NCBI GenBank assembly: GCA_949289715.1
Contig: CASEPJ010000047.1
Coordinates: 1-6,729 of the forward strand
Reading direction: 5' to 3'
DNA from: an uncultured Clostridia bacterium
Lineage (GTDB): Bacteria > Bacillota > Clostridia > Christensenellales > CASEPJ01
Length of the DNA: 6,729 nucleotides
The notes under the pieces are model-generated. The model was given only the letters and a program-made list of their open reading frames with translations. It searched no databases and had not been told where the DNA came from. The position numbers and the translations under genes were made by a program. Below are positions 5,869 through 6,729 of the stretch, one piece after another (position 1 is the first letter of the stretch; every line of letters starts with the position of its first letter).

Positions 5869-5921
5869 AAGCCGCAGGAATTTGTCGGACATGGAGTAAA
5901 TATAAAATAATCCTACGGCTT
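5869..5921 (-). terminator. Inverted repeat downstream of the collagen-like gene, possible terminator
   Basis: Arms 5869-5879 and 5911-5921 form 11 pairs in - strand RNA, including one U-G. In + strand RNA the same position would be a C-A mismatch. This asymmetry suggests it acts in the transcript of the collagen-like gene, which ends 45 bases before it. The loop is long (31 bases) and contains the 9-base palindrome TGTCGGACA. The - strand continues TTTATATTTT, a weak U-tract. The large loop makes it atypical for an intrinsic terminator. The remaining part of the 5735-5965 gap is AT-rich with nothing else supportable. Confidence 0.5.
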
Positions 5922-5965
5922 AATTGGCGAAAAATTTATAAACGATTATTAAAAGTTATATTGTT

Positions 5966-6729
5966 TTAACGCTGGTCGCTTATATTAGCGTTACTGTTAC
6001 TTGCTTCTAAATCGGTAAGCGGATCATAAGGTGCGCCTTGTGAAGTGCCTTGAAGCAATGCAATGTCGACGGCATTGGCAGGCAATCCCCAAGAATTCCC
6101 CGAAAAAACAAAAGTTGCCTGATCTACTACAAAACCTCGTGTATTATATACCACATTGTTCATAATGGTACCCGTAGAGTTAGGATTCAAATAAGCAGCT
6201 TGACGTAGAGAATATATTATGTTTTCCTTGGCAAGCAGATTAGTCGCATTGCCTTGCGTAACAAATCCTCTGTTAACTACCCATGTGGAAGAATCGCCTG
6301 ACTGTTGAGGCCCGTAAATAATACAATTTAAAATTCTGTTGTTATTTCCGGCAACCTGAATAAACTCAACGGGATAGGGATTATCGCTCGTCATAGTGAG
6401 TCCGTCTATGGTATTATCTCCGCCGCTAAGTAAAAAGGGTACAACAGGTGCTTGCAATTCAATAATAGAACCTGCGCTGCCTTTTAAGGTAACTCCCAAA
6501 GTATTTACGCCGATTTGTTGAGAAACAGGGTAGGTTCCGTTAAGAATATTTACTGTAGCTCCACCGGGTGCAATGGCCAGAGCTTGCTCTATAGTTTGAA
6601 AGGGCATAGCCTGACTACCATCTCCTCCCGCAGGGTCATTGGCTTGGACGAATAAATTGTAGGGATTGGGCTCAACGCTTCCCGTTGCTCCGGTGGGACC
6701 CGTGGCGCCCGTCGCTCCGTCAAGCCCAG
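5966..6729 (-). CDS. Collagen-like protein with C-terminal beta-helix-like domain, 5' end outside window
   Basis: The frame is open from the right edge, giving the last 253 residues. The first visible stretch is six Gly-X-Y triplets (GLD GAT GAT GPT GAT GSV), the end of a collagen-like tract rich in GAT/GPT as in BclA-type exosporium fibres. It is followed by 'NPYNLFVQANDPAGGDG' and 'PFQTIEQALAIAPGGATV', the typical opening of a DUF1565/pectate-lyase-like parallel beta-helix. Short repeating strands follow: 'INILNGTY'-like (seen as VNILNGTYPV), 'DGLTMTSDN', 'NRILNCIIYG', 'KENIIYSLRQAAYLN', 'MNNVVYNTRGFVV'. The ending is 'NSNANISDQR'. An ATG at 6607 is internal and not the start, because homologous-looking sequence runs through it. 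Such proteins form the hairy nap or other spore-surface fibres, with collagen stalks and a globular tip. The gene is visibly less AT-rich than its neighbours, partly because of Gly/Ala/Pro codons. The tip's binding partner cannot be told. Confidence 0.85.
   Translation of the reverse strand, partial: GLDGATGATGPTGATGSVEPNPYNLFVQANDPAGGDGSQAMPFQTIEQALAIAPGGATVNILNGTYPVSQQIGVNTLGVTLKGSAGSIIELQAPVVPFLLSGGDNTIDGLTMTSDNPYPVEFIQVAGNNNRILNCIIYGPQQSGDSSTWVVNRGFVTQGNATNLLAKENIIYSLRQAAYLNPNSTGTIMNNVVYNTRGFVVDQATFVFSGNSWGLPANAVDIALLQGTSQGAPYDPLTDLEASNSNANISDQR

Noticed and set aside
5881..5889. Spo0A-box-like TTTGTCGGA
   Set aside because: It differs from TGTCGAA at one core position and lies in an intergenic loop between a gene end and a gene with a plain sigma-A promoter, so there is no support for regulation.

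Overview
The window looks like chromosomal DNA from an AT-rich, spore-forming Firmicute, most likely in the Clostridia. The evidence is the strong AT bias, good Shine-Dalgarno (SD) sites, consensus vegetative (sigma-A type) promoters, and two unrelated loci that resemble spore-surface (exosporium) genes. No rRNA, tRNA, CRISPR array, transposase or phage gene was seen.

Layout from left to right: (1) the 3' end of a COG2509-type FAD-dependent dehydrogenase on the + strand. (2) A 186-bp gap (529-714) with a sigma-K-like promoter candidate and a long hairpin just before the next start. (3) A compact + strand cluster of three genes: a large DUF11-repeat surface protein (715-2418), a second DUF11 protein (2429-3202) and a cysteine-rich 104-residue protein (3203-3517), closed by a strong bidirectional terminator. 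(4) A - strand membrane protein with a bacterial PH domain and a near-perfect sigma-A promoter. (5) A - strand FAD-dependent oxidoreductase with its own promoter. (6) A - strand gene running off the right edge that encodes a collagen-like Gly-X-Y tract followed by a beta-helix-like C-terminal domain.

The most interesting part is the three-gene cluster. The first two proteins each end inside a DUF11 (Ig-like) repeat, at the same alignment column, on Val-x-x/Val-Asn followed by TAA. The missing tail of the repeat appears at the N terminus of the next protein. It is clear for gene 1 to gene 2 and plausible for gene 2 to gene 3. Each junction has its own well-placed SD. One reading is a set of surface proteins that complete each other's Ig-like domains between molecules, with the cysteine-rich protein as cap or cross-linker. 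The main competing reading is one long repeat gene broken by a single-base insertion at the first junction, with a natural or mutated stop at the second. Removing one T at 2415-2416 would join genes 1 and 2 in frame. Genes 2 and 3 are already in the same frame, separated by only one TAA.

None of the surface-type proteins visible in full has a signal peptide or sortase motif. That fits assembly on the forespore by the mother cell rather than secretion. The PH-domain protein and the two flavoproteins look like ordinary neighbours with no evident link to the surface genes.
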